Assembly: GCA_019637175.1 (NCBI GenBank)
Contig: JAHBWD010000038.1
Span: forward strand, 1 to 64,000
Direction: 5' to 3'
From: Labilithrix sp.
GTDB taxonomy: Bacteria > Myxococcota_A > Polyangia > Polyangiales > Polyangiaceae
Length of the DNA: 64,000 bases
The translations under genes were made by a program, and so were the position numbers. This document shows, one piece after another, positions 24,250 through 32,498 of this stretch. Under the pieces are notes generated by a model. The model made no database searches. It saw nothing but the letters and a program-made list of their open reading frames with translations, and was not told the DNA's origin. How positions within the stretch are numbered: the first letter of the stretch is position 1; the number at the start of each line of letters is the position of its first letter.

Positions 24250-24567
24250 GGCAGGCGCACGTTCGCCAGCGCGGTGGCTTGCTGACGGTCAGCGTGCTCG
24301 CGCGGGTGCTTTCGCCAGCGCGGTGGCTTGCAGACGGTCAGCGTGCTCGCGCGGGTGCTTTCGCCGGCGCGGTGGCTTGCAGACGGTCAGCGTTGTAGCC
24401 AAATCGACTACACCCCTGGCCGCTGCCGTGGCCGCTGCGTGCTCGACGAAGCGCGCGACGTGTCGCTCGCGAACGATCGCGGAGCGATCTGCGCGCGCTC
24501 GCTCCTCCGTCGCGAGTGAATATCGGCTTTTTCGCCTCCGCGAGCCCGTGCTACGACGCGCGCCGCG
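24250..24567. other. 318-bp gene-free region with tandem repeats before the dehydrogenase gene
   Basis: The first 150 bp are mostly the 49-bp tandem repeat described separately. The short frames here do not continue across repeat units and no signal peptide or family is seen, so no gene is called. The remainder (24394-24567) contains TGTAG and CTACA arms nine bases apart (24395-24413) and an AT-richer patch near 24515-24540, which could be promoter area for the downstream gene. I see no tRNA or other RNA gene. Confidence 0.6.
24262..24393. repeat. 49-bp tandem repeat, 2.7 copies, with palindrome in each copy
   Basis: Copies start at 24262, 24311 and 24360. The first two are 49 bp and differ at one base; the third matches for 34 bp with one more change and then diverges. 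Each copy carries a potential hyphenated palindrome: GCTGACGGTCAGC in copy 1 (24281-24293, perfect six-base arms) and GCAGACGGTCAGC in copies 2 and 3 (one mismatch). The period is not a multiple of three, so it is not a protein repeat. It precedes a Leu/Phe/Val/Glu dehydrogenase gene. Confidence 0.85.
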
Positions 24568-25644
24568 ATGGATCTCTTCGGTCACCTCCGGGCGTACGAC
24601 TACGGCGAAGTTCACTTCAAGTACGACAAGGCGAGCGGGCTCAAGGCCATCGTGGCGGTGCACGACTCGCGTCTCGGCCCCGCCCTCGGAGGGTGCCGTT
24701 TCCTTCCTTACGACACCGATGAAGAGGCGCTCGTCGACGCGCTGCGCCTCGCGCGCGGCATGACGTACAAAGCCGCGCTCGCCGGGCTCGCGCACGGCGG
24801 GGGCAAGAGCGTGCTCATCCGGCCGCAGCAGCACTTCGATCGCGTCGCGCTCTTCCGCGCGTTCGGCCGCTTCGTCGACGATCTCGGCGGCCACTACATC
24901 ACCGCCGAAGACAGCGGCACGGGCCTCGAAGACATGGAAGTCGTGCGCACGATGACCAAGCACGTCACCGGCGTCGACGTCGCCCACGGCGGCTCGGGCG
25001 ATCCTTCGCCCTTCACGGCGCTCGGCGTGCGCCGCGGCATCGAAGCGTGCGTCAAGATCCAGCTCGGCAAGAGCTCGCTGGAGAACGTGCACGTCGCCGT
25101 GCAGGGCGTCGGCCACGTCGGCTACCACCTCTGCCGCGAGCTCCACGCCGCGGGCGCGAAGCTCTCGGTGGCCGACGTCGATCCGCTCAAGGCCGAGCGC
25201 GCGCAGCGCGAGCTCGGGGCGAGCATCGTCCCGCTCGACAAGATCTTCGAGACCGAGTGCGACGTCATCGCGCCCTGCGCGCTCGGCTCGGCGCTCAACG
25301 ACGCCACCATCCCGCGCCTCCGCGCGAAGATCGTCGCCGGCGCCGCGAACAACCAGCTCGCGGAGCCGCGCCACGGCGACGATCTCCACGCGCGAGGGAT
25401 CCTCTACGCGCCCGACTACGCCATCAACGCCGGCGGCCTCGTCAACGTGGCCCAAGAGGTCCTCGGCTACGACGCGAAGAAGTCGCGCGACAAGACGCTC
25501 GAGATCTTCGACACGATCTACGAGATCGCCGATCGCTCGCGGAAGACGGGAACCCCGACTTATCGCATCGCCGACATGATGGTCGAAGAGAAGCTCGCCG
25601 CCGTCTCCCGCTCGAAGGTGCGCGCGGCCAGCCCCGCGCACTGA
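24568..25644 (+). CDS. Glu/Leu/Phe/Val dehydrogenase, leucine dehydrogenase type
   Basis: A 358-residue enzyme, the usual size for leucine dehydrogenase (about 350-370). It deaminates a branched-chain or aromatic amino acid to its 2-oxo acid with NAD. The substrate/catalytic region is GPALGGCRF...GMTYKAALAGLAHGGGK with the catalytic lysines of the MTYK and GGGK motifs, the active-site Asp in TAEDSGTG, and the NAD fold VHVAVQGVGHVGYHL. ATG 24568 directly begins MDLFGHLRAYDYGEV, which resembles leucine dehydrogenase N-termini. In myxobacteria such an enzyme can feed branched-chain acyl starters for iso-fatty acids, but that is inference. It is preceded by the repeat-bearing region and followed by a lipoprotein gene 65 bp on. 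Confidence 0.9.
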   Translation: MDLFGHLRAYDYGEVHFKYDKASGLKAIVAVHDSRLGPALGGCRFLPYDTDEEALVDALRLARGMTYKAALAGLAHGGGKSVLIRPQQHFDRVALFRAFGRFVDDLGGHYITAEDSGTGLEDMEVVRTMTKHVTGVDVAHGGSGDPSPFTALGVRRGIEACVKIQLGKSSLENVHVAVQGVGHVGYHLCRELHAAGAKLSVADVDPLKAERAQRELGASIVPLDKIFETECDVIAPCALGSALNDATIPRLRAKIVAGAANNQLAEPRHGDDLHARGILYAPDYAINAGGLVNVAQEVLGYDAKKSRDKTLEIFDTIYEIADRSRKTGTPTYRIADMMVEEKLAAVSRSKVRAASPAH

Positions 25645-25709
25645 GGCGCTCTGCCGCGGCGCCGGCGACTGTTGCCGCGCTCTCGAATCTGCTGATAGAC
25701 GCGGATTCC

Positions 25710-27398
25710 ATGATTCGTACCGTCAGCCTCCTGGCGGCTTCCGGATTGGCCCTGGCGACGATCGGCTGCGGGGGCGGCGGGAGCTTTTTGCCGAAGAACG
25801 TCTTTCCGACCCGCGAGAAGGTCGCGGCGCTCGCCGAAGCGCCGGTCAAGCCGATCCCGGCGCGCGCGGTGGCGACGGCGCCCGCGTGGAAGGTCGATCC
25901 CGCGGGCGCGGATGCGCCCACGCCGGTCGAGCAGCGCTTCGCGCAGGCCGCCGGCGGTACGATCACCTTCACGCGCGAGATGCGATGCATCGCGCGTGAG
26001 GCGGCGCGCTTCCACCTCGAGCACGGCGCCCAGCCCGACGAGCGCCTCGAGCGCTTCATCGCCGGCGCTTGCGGGAGCACGCTGCCCTTCGTGGGCTTCG
26101 GCGCCGCAACCGGACAGATGGCCCCGGAGATGTCCGACGACGAGGTCATCGCGCAGTGGGCCCAGAAGCTGGAGGTCCCCGAGAGCTATCGCAACAAGCA
26201 CGGAGGCATCTGGCTCGCGCGCAACGGCGATCGCGTGGTGGTCGCCACGACCATCGCGAAGCCCGAGGCCGTCGTCACGGTGACGCAGGCCGACGCGTCG
26301 GGCGTCGTCGTCGTCAAGGGAACGGCGCCGGCGAAGACCGAGGCGATCATCGCGCTCGTCAACCAAGGCCAGAACGTCGCGACGTGCGATCCGGATCTCG
26401 ACGTTCCGCTCCCGCTCTTCTCCTTCCGCTGCACGATGGCGCAGGGCGACCGCACCGCGTGGATCGAGGTCTCCGCGCGGCCGGAGGGCAGGCTCCTCAC
26501 GAGCTCCGTCGTGCGCGCGCTCGCCCGGCGCGACGCGGGGCCCCTCGACTACGTCGCGCCGGCGCGCGCCGCGGCCGGATCGACGATCGATCCTGCGGCC
26601 GTCCTCGAGGGCGTCAACCGCGCGCGGGCGAACGTGCGGCTCCCGCCGGTGGCCCTCGCGCCCGCGCAGAGCGCGACCAACGGGCGCCTCGCGCCCCACT
26701 TCTTCCAGGCCTCGCTCGACGACGATCAAGAGAAGAGCGACGTCCTCGGGCTCGGGCTCATCGCCGGCTGGGACGTCGAAGGCATGATCCGCGACGGCAA
26801 CCTCTTCGCCGCCCTCCTCTCCGGGAGCGGCGACGCGGGCGCGTGGCTCGACTACGTGCTCGAAACGCCGATGGGCCGCCACACGGTGCTCACGCCTCGC
26901 GCCGCGCAGGTCGCGGTCGGCGTCGCGCGCCGCGAGACCGTCGGCGGCCTCGGCGCCGTGATCACGACGTACGAGTTCTTCGGCGAGGAAGATCACAAAG
27001 CCGACGCGCATCGCGTGCTCCTCCGTCTCCAGCGCGCGCGTCTCTCGCGGGGCCTTTCGAAGCCCGTCCCGATCGAGGGCCTCGATCGTCTCGCCGCGCA
27101 GGCGACGCTCGTGCGCGACAACCAGAAAGACGCGCTCGAAGCGCTGAACGACGGCCTGACCGCCGAGCGCGATCACTCCGGCCGCGGCGTCCGCGGGTGG
27201 GTCGTCGCGACCAACGACATCGAGACGATGCCGCTCCCGCCCGAGCTGCTCGCGACGGGACAGCTCGCGGTCGGCATCGAGGTGACGCACTACCGGCCCG
27301 AGGGCGCGCCGTGGGGTTACTACGTCGTCTTCTTCCTCGTGCCCTCGGACGCGGGCTCGCAGACGGCGAAGGCGCCGAACCGATCGAGCGCGTTCTAA
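25710..27398 (+). CDS. Large lipoprotein with divergent CAP-like domain
   Basis: A 562-residue lipoprotein: MIRTVSLLAASGLALATIGC has lipobox TIGC, then a Gly-rich spacer. A region at about residues 290-430 has the outline of a CAP/SCP-like domain (VLEGVNRARANVRLPPVALAPAQSATN, then DYVLETPMGRHTVLTPRAAQVAVGVAR and YEFFG), which matches the usual order but with weak conservation and no clear zinc histidines. The rest is unassigned. Its stop is only four bases from the stop of the convergent lipoprotein at 27403. Confidence 0.75.
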   Translation: MIRTVSLLAASGLALATIGCGGGGSFLPKNVFPTREKVAALAEAPVKPIPARAVATAPAWKVDPAGADAPTPVEQRFAQAAGGTITFTREMRCIAREAARFHLEHGAQPDERLERFIAGACGSTLPFVGFGAATGQMAPEMSDDEVIAQWAQKLEVPESYRNKHGGIWLARNGDRVVVATTIAKPEAVVTVTQADASGVVVVKGTAPAKTEAIIALVNQGQNVATCDPDLDVPLPLFSFRCTMAQGDRTAWIEVSARPEGRLLTSSVVRALARRDAGPLDYVAPARAAAGSTIDPAAVLEGVNRARANVRLPPVALAPAQSATNGRLAPHFFQASLDDDQEKSDVLGLGLIAGWDVEGMIRDGNLFAALLSGSGDAGAWLDYVLETPMGRHTVLTPRAAQVAVGVARRETVGGLGAVITTYEFFGEEDHKADAHRVLLRLQRARLSRGLSKPVPIEGLDRLAAQATLVRDNQKDALEALNDGLTAERDHSGRGVRGWVVATNDIETMPLPPELLATGQLAVGIEVTHYRPEGAPWGYYVVFFLVPSDAGSQTAKAPNRSSAF

Positions 27399-27402
27399 CG
27401 CG

Positions 27403-28758
27403 TCACTTGGGCAAGAGGCGCTCCGCCACGTCCATCGGCACCTCGCCGAGATCCATCCACGCCTTTGCGCGACGCGGCGGATCGGCTCGCAGCACTTCGG
27501 CCGCGAGGCCGCCGGCGATCGCCGCCGTCGGCCTCGCGAGCGCGACGCGCTCCCACCGCGCGGTCACGTCCGGCGTCGGCCGCGACATCGGCCGATGCTT
27601 CGCGGTCGCCTCGGCGATCGTCGAGGCGCCGCGCGCCACGTCGAGCGCCCACCGCGCGACGATCACGTATTCGTGCATCGCCACGAGCGTCGCCGCGCGC
27701 GCGTCGTCGTCGCTCGCGCTCGCCGCGGCCTGACGCAGCCGGCACGGAGCCTCGCGCTCCGGCGGCGCCGCCATCGACCGGACGATCGATCCCGGCACCG
27801 CGGACGTGCACGGCGGCCCTCCCGCGAAGACGAGCGCCGCCGCGCGCGAGAAGAGCGCGTCTTCGCTCGCGCGTGATCGCGCGACCGCCTCGGTCGCCGC
27901 CGCGCGCAGCGCCGCTTCGAGCGACGCGAGCCGCGCGTCGAGCGCCTCCGGCGACTCCGTCCAGCCGAGGTGCGCGCGCGCGCGCCGTGCGAGCTCGCCC
28001 CAATCCGACGTCGGCCCCGCGGGCGGGCGCGATCCTTGCGCTTCGAGCGTCTCGCGGAGCTTCAGGAGCTCGGCGGTCGCCGCCCCGAAGCCGGGCGCGT
28101 CGATCGCGTGCTCGAGCGCGTCGAGCGCGTCGTCGAGCTCGCGCGCGCGCACGACGTCGAGCGCCGTCGTCGCCAGCGCCGTCTTCACCTCGCCGAGGCG
28201 GCGCGCGAGCCACCGATCGCGCGCCGCGGTCGGGTCGACGCCGCGCGGCGGCGCCCACGTCTCCACGATCGCCCGCACGAGCGCGCTCGCCGATCGCGGC
28301 AGCGAACGCTCTTCTTCGAGGCGCGCCGTCTCTTCGTCGACGAGCCTCGCGAGCAGCTCTCGCTCGAGCGCGGGCGCCGCGACCATCCCCGGCGCGCTCG
28401 CCGGCAGGCGCGAGGGCGCTCGCTCGAGCTTCGCCTTGGCCGCCGCGAGCCCGCGCGCGCGCGCCTCGAACGAGAACGGGTCGATCGCGTTGTCGACGAC
28501 CGCGAGCGTCGCGTCTTCGGCGAGCACGGCGGCCATGTTCACGCGTCGGAGGTCTTCGTCCGTCGGCTCGATGCGCGCGCGCGCCGCGATCCGACGATCG
28601 ATCGCCGCGAGATCGCGCAAGACCTCCTCTTCCAGCGTCAGGAGCTTTCCGATCTGCGCCGCGTCGTCGTCGCCCGCGCCGTTCGCGGGGAGCATCGGCG
28701 AGCCCCCGCACGCGCAGACCGAGACGGCGACGCCGACGAGCGCGCGCAGCGTCGACAT
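27403..28758 (-). CDS. Lipoprotein of unknown function, helix-rich
   Basis: A 451-residue exported protein; the N-terminus MSTLRALVGVAVSVCACG gives a short signal with lipobox VCAC. The rest is predicted largely helical, with long stretches of Ala, Arg, Glu and Leu that suggest coiled-coil or bundle structure, and no recognised motif. It is the last gene of a minus-strand group: histidine kinase, YjbQ protein, then this gene starting two bases after the YjbQ stop. The close spacing suggests co-expression with the kinase. Confidence 0.75.
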   Translation of the reverse strand: MSTLRALVGVAVSVCACGGSPMLPANGAGDDDAAQIGKLLTLEEEVLRDLAAIDRRIAARARIEPTDEDLRRVNMAAVLAEDATLAVVDNAIDPFSFEARARGLAAAKAKLERAPSRLPASAPGMVAAPALERELLARLVDEETARLEEERSLPRSASALVRAIVETWAPPRGVDPTAARDRWLARRLGEVKTALATTALDVVRARELDDALDALEHAIDAPGFGAATAELLKLRETLEAQGSRPPAGPTSDWGELARRARAHLGWTESPEALDARLASLEAALRAAATEAVARSRASEDALFSRAAALVFAGGPPCTSAVPGSIVRSMAAPPEREAPCRLRQAAASASDDDARAATLVAMHEYVIVARWALDVARGASTIAEATAKHRPMSRPTPDVTARWERVALARPTAAIAGGLAAEVLRADPPRRAKAWMDLGEVPMDVAERLLPK

Positions 28759-28760
28759 CG

Positions 28761-29174
28761 TCAGAGCCCGAGCAGCTTCACGATGAGGCGCTTGTCGCGC
28801 TTGCCGTCGAACTCGGCGTAGAACACGCGCTGCCAGGTGCCGAGATCGAGCCGGCCCTTGGTGATCGGCACGGTGACCTCGTGGTGGACGAGCATCGACT
28901 TGAGGTGCGCGTCGCCGTTGTCTTCGCCGGTGCGGTGATGCTTGTAATCTTCACGGAATGGGGCGATCCCCTCGAGCCACTTCCAGATGTCCTCGTGGAG
29001 GCCGGGCTCGTCGTCGTTCACGAAGACCCCTGCGGTGATGTGCATCGCGCTCACGAGCATGAAGCCCTCGGTGATCCCGCTGCGCGCGAGCACCTCCTCG
29101 AGCCGCGGCGTCAGGTGCACGAGCTCTCGGCGCTTCTTCGTGTGGAACGTGAAGTACTCGGTGTGGCTCTTCAT
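28761..29174 (-). CDS. yjbQ: YjbQ/UPF0047 family protein
   Basis: A 137-residue protein of the UPF0047 (YjbQ) family, the usual size. Conserved features: GFMLVSAMHITAGVFVNDDEPGL, with the H-I-T-A-G/D-D-E pattern, HHRTGEDNGDAHLKSMLV with the invariant N/D/H cluster, and LGTWQRVFYAEFDG near the end. Some members show thiamine-phosphate synthase-like activity in vitro, but the physiological role is not settled. It lies between a histidine kinase (27 bp upstream) and an unknown lipoprotein (2 bp downstream), an unusual context. Confidence 0.93.
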   Translation of the reverse strand: MKSHTEYFTFHTKKRRELVHLTPRLEEVLARSGITEGFMLVSAMHITAGVFVNDDEPGLHEDIWKWLEGIAPFREDYKHHRTGEDNGDAHLKSMLVHHEVTVPITKGRLDLGTWQRVFYAEFDGKRDKRLIVKLLGL

Positions 29175-29201
29175 GCGAGACGAGGGAGCATAGATCAGGA
29201 C

Positions 29202-30230
29202 TCACGCGTGGTGATACGGCAGGGACACGCGGAACGTGGAGCCGCGATCGGGCGCCGTGAGGAGCTGGATCTGCCCGCCGTGCGCGTCGACCAGGCGGCG
29301 CACGACGAAGAGCCCGAGGCCCCAGCCGGGGACGCCGTCGCGCAGCGTGCCCCCGCGGCGGAACGGCTCGAAGACGCCGCGGGTCTCCTCGGGAGTCATC
29401 CCCACGCCCTCGTCCGAGACGCACAAGACGACGGCGTCGTCTTCCGACGTCACGCGGATCGTCACGCGCCCGCCGCGGGGCGAGTACTTGATCGCGTTGC
29501 CCACGAGGTTGCTCAAGATCTGCCCGACGCGCATCCCGTCGCAAACGAGCGGCACCTGCGTCGCGGGGACGTCGAGCTCGACCACGTGTCGGCTGGAGAC
29601 GCCTTGATGGGCCCGCGCGGTCTCGGCCGCGATCTCCCGCACGTCGACGCTCTCCATCCGGAGCTGGAGGTTGCCCGCTTCGACGTTGAGGCTGTCGAGC
29701 AGATCGCCCACCATCCGCTCGAGGCGATCGACCTGCCGGCGCACGGCGTCGATCACGATCGGCGGCAGCTTCTCGTCGCTCATGCGCGCCAGATCGGTCG
29801 ACATGCGCAAGACGCCGAGCGGACTTCGAAGGTCGTGGGCGACGCCGGCGATGAACGTCTGGCGCTGCTTGCGCTGCCGCGAGACCGACTCGGCCATCTC
29901 GTTGAACGTCCGCGCCATCGCCGCGAGCTCGGCGGGGCCCTCGACCGCGGCGCGCTGATCGACGTCGCCGCCGCCGAAGCGCGCCATGGCGCGGGCGAGG
30001 TTCGCCAGCGGCTCGAGGGCGTGCGTCTGGAGCCACCACGAGCCGAGGGCGACCGCGATCACCGACGCGATCGCGACGCACGCGCCCGCGACGTCGACGG
30101 CGCGATTGAGCGCCGCCTCGTGCACATAGGCACGTCGCGTGTCGAGCAGGATCGCGGCCAAGAGCGCGAGAGAGGCGACCGCGACGAGCCCGAGCGTCGC
30201 GATCGAGCGAAGTGTCCCACCGGTCCGCAT
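29202..30230 (-). CDS. Membrane sensor histidine kinase
   Basis: A 342-residue sensor kinase with two membrane segments (about residues 10-28 and 46-66) enclosing a very short periplasmic loop, so sensing is probably by the membrane or by a partner. A HAMP linker follows (EPLANLARAMARFGGGDV), then the HisKA helix with H132 in VAHDLRSPLG, N box NLVGNAIKYSPRGG, G1 DEGVGM and G2 GWGLGLFV. All kinase boxes are intact. A Shine-Dalgarno GAGGAG precedes ATG 30230. No response regulator lies nearby, so the partner is elsewhere. YjbQ and a lipoprotein gene follow in the same direction. Confidence 0.92.
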   Translation of the reverse strand: MRTGGTLRSIATLGLVAVASLALLAAILLDTRRAYVHEAALNRAVDVAGACVAIASVIAVALGSWWLQTHALEPLANLARAMARFGGGDVDQRAAVEGPAELAAMARTFNEMAESVSRQRKQRQTFIAGVAHDLRSPLGVLRMSTDLARMSDEKLPPIVIDAVRRQVDRLERMVGDLLDSLNVEAGNLQLRMESVDVREIAAETARAHQGVSSRHVVELDVPATQVPLVCDGMRVGQILSNLVGNAIKYSPRGGRVTIRVTSEDDAVVLCVSDEGVGMTPEETRGVFEPFRRGGTLRDGVPGWGLGLFVVRRLVDAHGGQIQLLTAPDRGSTFRVSLPYHHA

Positions 30231-30262
30231 GGTTACTCCTCGGACGCAAGAGCTCGAAGACG

Positions 30263-30278
30263 CGCCTCCTTTGAGGCG
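30263..30278. other. Short perfect hairpin upstream of the histidine kinase gene
   Basis: CGCCTC and GAGGCG pair around a four-base loop, 33 bp upstream of the kinase start and between it and the small membrane ORF. No T-run follows on either strand, so a terminator is not supported; a leader structure or chance is possible. Confidence 0.3.
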
Positions 30279-30328
30279 TAGGGAGGCCGCGAGGTGGTTG
30301 CAATGAGGACACGCTCCGCACGCGCGCT

Positions 30329-30538
30329 TCAGTCGTCGGCCGCGTCAGGCGCTTCGGACGCTTCGGACGGCTCGGGGCGCGACGGCGCGGCCGTCGGGGT
30401 CGCGGGCGCCGCGAACCCGACACCCGGCTTGCCCGGCGCCACGTGGGTGCTGCCGCCGCTCATGCCGATCCAGAAGATCACGCCGGCGGTGAGCACGACG
30501 GCGGCGAGGAACGCGATCACGAGGGTTCTTCCGCGCAT
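30329..30538 (-). CDS. Small single-pass membrane protein
   Basis: A 69-residue protein: one membrane segment (TLVIAFLAAVVLTAGVIFWI) followed by a Pro/Ala-rich tail ending in acidic residues (SEASEAPDAADD). Codon third positions are strongly G/C, like the true genes around it, which supports coding. ATG 30550 (MGSVM) is an alternative. It lies upstream of the histidine kinase on the same strand (98 bp) and is divergent from the radical SAM gene. Function unknown. Confidence 0.6.
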   Translation of the reverse strand: MRGRTLVIAFLAAVVLTAGVIFWIGMSGGSTHVAPGKPGVGFAAPATPTAAPSRPEPSEASEAPDAADD

Positions 30539-30596
30539 GACAGACCCCATGATGCCAGGGCTTTTCCCTCCGCGGCGGCCGTTATACGGTGCCCGC

Positions 30597-32495
30597 GTGC
30601 ACCTCGCAGATGCTTCTCCGACCCGCGTCCTGACGCGGGCCCTCTCGCGTTCGGTCCGTGGGCTCTGGCCGCTCGTCCAGCGCCTCAATCGCGCCATCGA
30701 GCGGCCCTCCGCGCGGCCCTCGTGGGCTCCGGCGCCGCTGCTCAAGCGCCGCGAGCGGACATTTCCCCAGCTCGGGTTCCCCCGCGAGACCGACTCGCTC
30801 TGCCCGCGCTGCGTGAAGGAGGTGCGCACCGAGATCCTGAGCGGCGCCCGCGATCTGCGCGACCTCGTCGACGGACGGCCCGGCGAGATCCGCGCGCGCA
30901 TCGTCGAAGAGGTCCGCGACGGTCACAAGTGCGTGGTGATGATCAAAGACTGCCCGAAGCACGGCCGCTTCGAGGACGTCATGGCGATCGACGCCGACTT
31001 CCTCGGGCGCATGGAGCGCCTCTACCCCGGGCGCGACTTCCTGGCGCCGCTCACGAAGCTCCGCGAGCACGGCTCCTCCAGCATCAAGTACGGGCGGGGC
31101 AGCGTCCTCACGGTCGATCTCACGAACCGCTGCAACATGATGTGCGATCCGTGCTTCATGGACGCGAACCAGGTCGGCTTCGTCCACGAGCTCGAGTGGA
31201 GCGAGGTGCAGAAGATCCTCGACGACGCCCTGACGGTGCAGCCGCGCCGTCAGATGAGCATCCAGTTCTCCGGCGGCGAGCCGACGCTCAGCCCGCACTT
31301 CCTCCGCGCGATCGAGTACGCGCGGGAGAAGGGCTACTTCGCCGTCCAGTGCGCGACCAACGGCCTGCGCTTCGCGCAGGATCCCGAGTTCGCGAAGGAG
31401 GCCAAGCGCGCGGGCCTCCGCATGGCCTACCTCCAGTTCGACGGCATCGGCAACGACGCCAACGCGCATCGCAAGGTCGGCAACCTCTTCGACGCGAAGG
31501 TCGCCGCGATCGAGAACCTCCACGCCGCCGGCATCGACGTGATCCTCGTCGTGACGGTGGTGAACGGCGTCAACTCCGATCAGGTCGGCAAGATCGTCGA
31601 CTTCGCGATCGCGAACGCCGACAAGGTGACCGTCGTGAGCTTCCAGCCCGTGAGCTTCACCGGTCGCGACGAAGACGTGTCCGACGAGGTGCGCAAGGCG
31701 CAGCGCTACACGCTGAGCCACCTCGCGCGGGACATCAAGGCCCAGTCGGGCATCACCGAGCCGATGCGCGACTGGTTCCCCCTCTCGGCGATGGGTCCGT
31801 TCAGCGATCTCACCGACACCCTGCTCGGCGAGCGCGCCGACTGGGGATCGATGAAGTGCGGGTGCCACCCGAACTGCGGCGTGGGCACGGCGATCTTCGT
31901 GAACAAGAAGACGAAGCAGGCCGTGCCGGTCACGGCGTTCCTCGATCTCGAGCAGCTCCTCTCCGACATCCAAGACATCACCGACGCGGCCCAGGGCCGC
32001 GCGCTCACCCTCGCCGAGCTCGCGCTGGCGATCCTGAAGAACTTCGACGCCGACGAGGCGCCCGTCAGCTTCCCCGTCTTGATGAAGCAGTTTCTCAGCC
32101 AGACGGGCGCGCGCGGCAAGACGATCGGCGAGCACGAGAGCGACGCGCACGAGTTCGAGTGGCGCATCCTCTTCGTCGCCGGCATGTGGTTCCAGGATCT
32201 GTTCAACTACGACTTCCGTCGCACCGAGATGTGCATCATCCCGTACGGCACGCAGATGGGAGAGATCAGCTTCTGCGCGTACAACACGGGCGTGGGCTGG
32301 CGGCAGATCCTCGAGAAGATGAAGGCGACGGCGACGGTCGCCGACTGGTACCGCACGCACGGCCGCCACCCGATCTACGCCAAGGGCCAAGATCTCCCGC
32401 TCCCTCCTTCGCTGGGAACCGTGATCGTCCCCGGCGCGCCGGAGGGCACGCCCGAACCGAAGCCGCGCGTTCGTCTGCGCGTCCTCGAGAACTAG
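30597..32495 (+). CDS. Radical SAM protein related to the tetraether-lipid-synthase (MJ0619/Tes) group
   Basis: A 632-residue radical SAM enzyme. The cluster motif is CNMMCDPC (C179, C183, C186). Ahead of it is a metal-site module, CPRC (C69, C72) and C119-P-K-H122-G, as in MJ0619-type proteins; behind it are extra cysteine groups, KCGCHPNCG (C421, C423, C427), C546 and C560, that fit auxiliary iron-sulfur clusters. PYGTQMGEISFCAYNTG is also typical of the group. In archaea Tes joins lipid chains to make membrane-spanning lipids; here only the family likeness is seen, and the substrate is inference. GTG 30597 is preferred over ATG 30549 because codons before it (CTT, TTA, CCA) are unlike the gene. 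A MarR regulator follows by three bases. Confidence 0.85.
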   Translation: MHLADASPTRVLTRALSRSVRGLWPLVQRLNRAIERPSARPSWAPAPLLKRRERTFPQLGFPRETDSLCPRCVKEVRTEILSGARDLRDLVDGRPGEIRARIVEEVRDGHKCVVMIKDCPKHGRFEDVMAIDADFLGRMERLYPGRDFLAPLTKLREHGSSSIKYGRGSVLTVDLTNRCNMMCDPCFMDANQVGFVHELEWSEVQKILDDALTVQPRRQMSIQFSGGEPTLSPHFLRAIEYAREKGYFAVQCATNGLRFAQDPEFAKEAKRAGLRMAYLQFDGIGNDANAHRKVGNLFDAKVAAIENLHAAGIDVILVVTVVNGVNSDQVGKIVDFAIANADKVTVVSFQPVSFTGRDEDVSDEVRKAQRYTLSHLARDIKAQSGITEPMRDWFPLSAMGPFSDLTDTLLGERADWGSMKCGCHPNCGVGTAIFVNKKTKQAVPVTAFLDLEQLLSDIQDITDAAQGRALTLAELALAILKNFDADEAPVSFPVLMKQFLSQTGARGKTIGEHESDAHEFEWRILFVAGMWFQDLFNYDFRRTEMCIIPYGTQMGEISFCAYNTGVGWRQILEKMKATATVADWYRTHGRHPIYAKGQDLPLPPSLGTVIVPGAPEGTPEPKPRVRLRVLEN

Positions 32496-32498
32496 CCC

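Noticed and set aside
24262..24393. A CRISPR array
   Set aside because: The units are contiguous (repeat directly joined to repeat) without unique spacers and no cas gene is near.
24323..24763. Small genes inside the tandem repeat region
   Set aside because: The frames differ between repeat units and have no signal or family; the real gene starts at 24568.
30263..30278. Intrinsic terminator
   Set aside because: The hairpin is perfect but no T-run follows on either strand.
30549..30596. Start of the radical SAM gene at ATG 30549
   Set aside because: Codons between 30549 and 30597 (CCA, CTT, TTA, GGT) do not fit the gene's strong G/C third-position usage.
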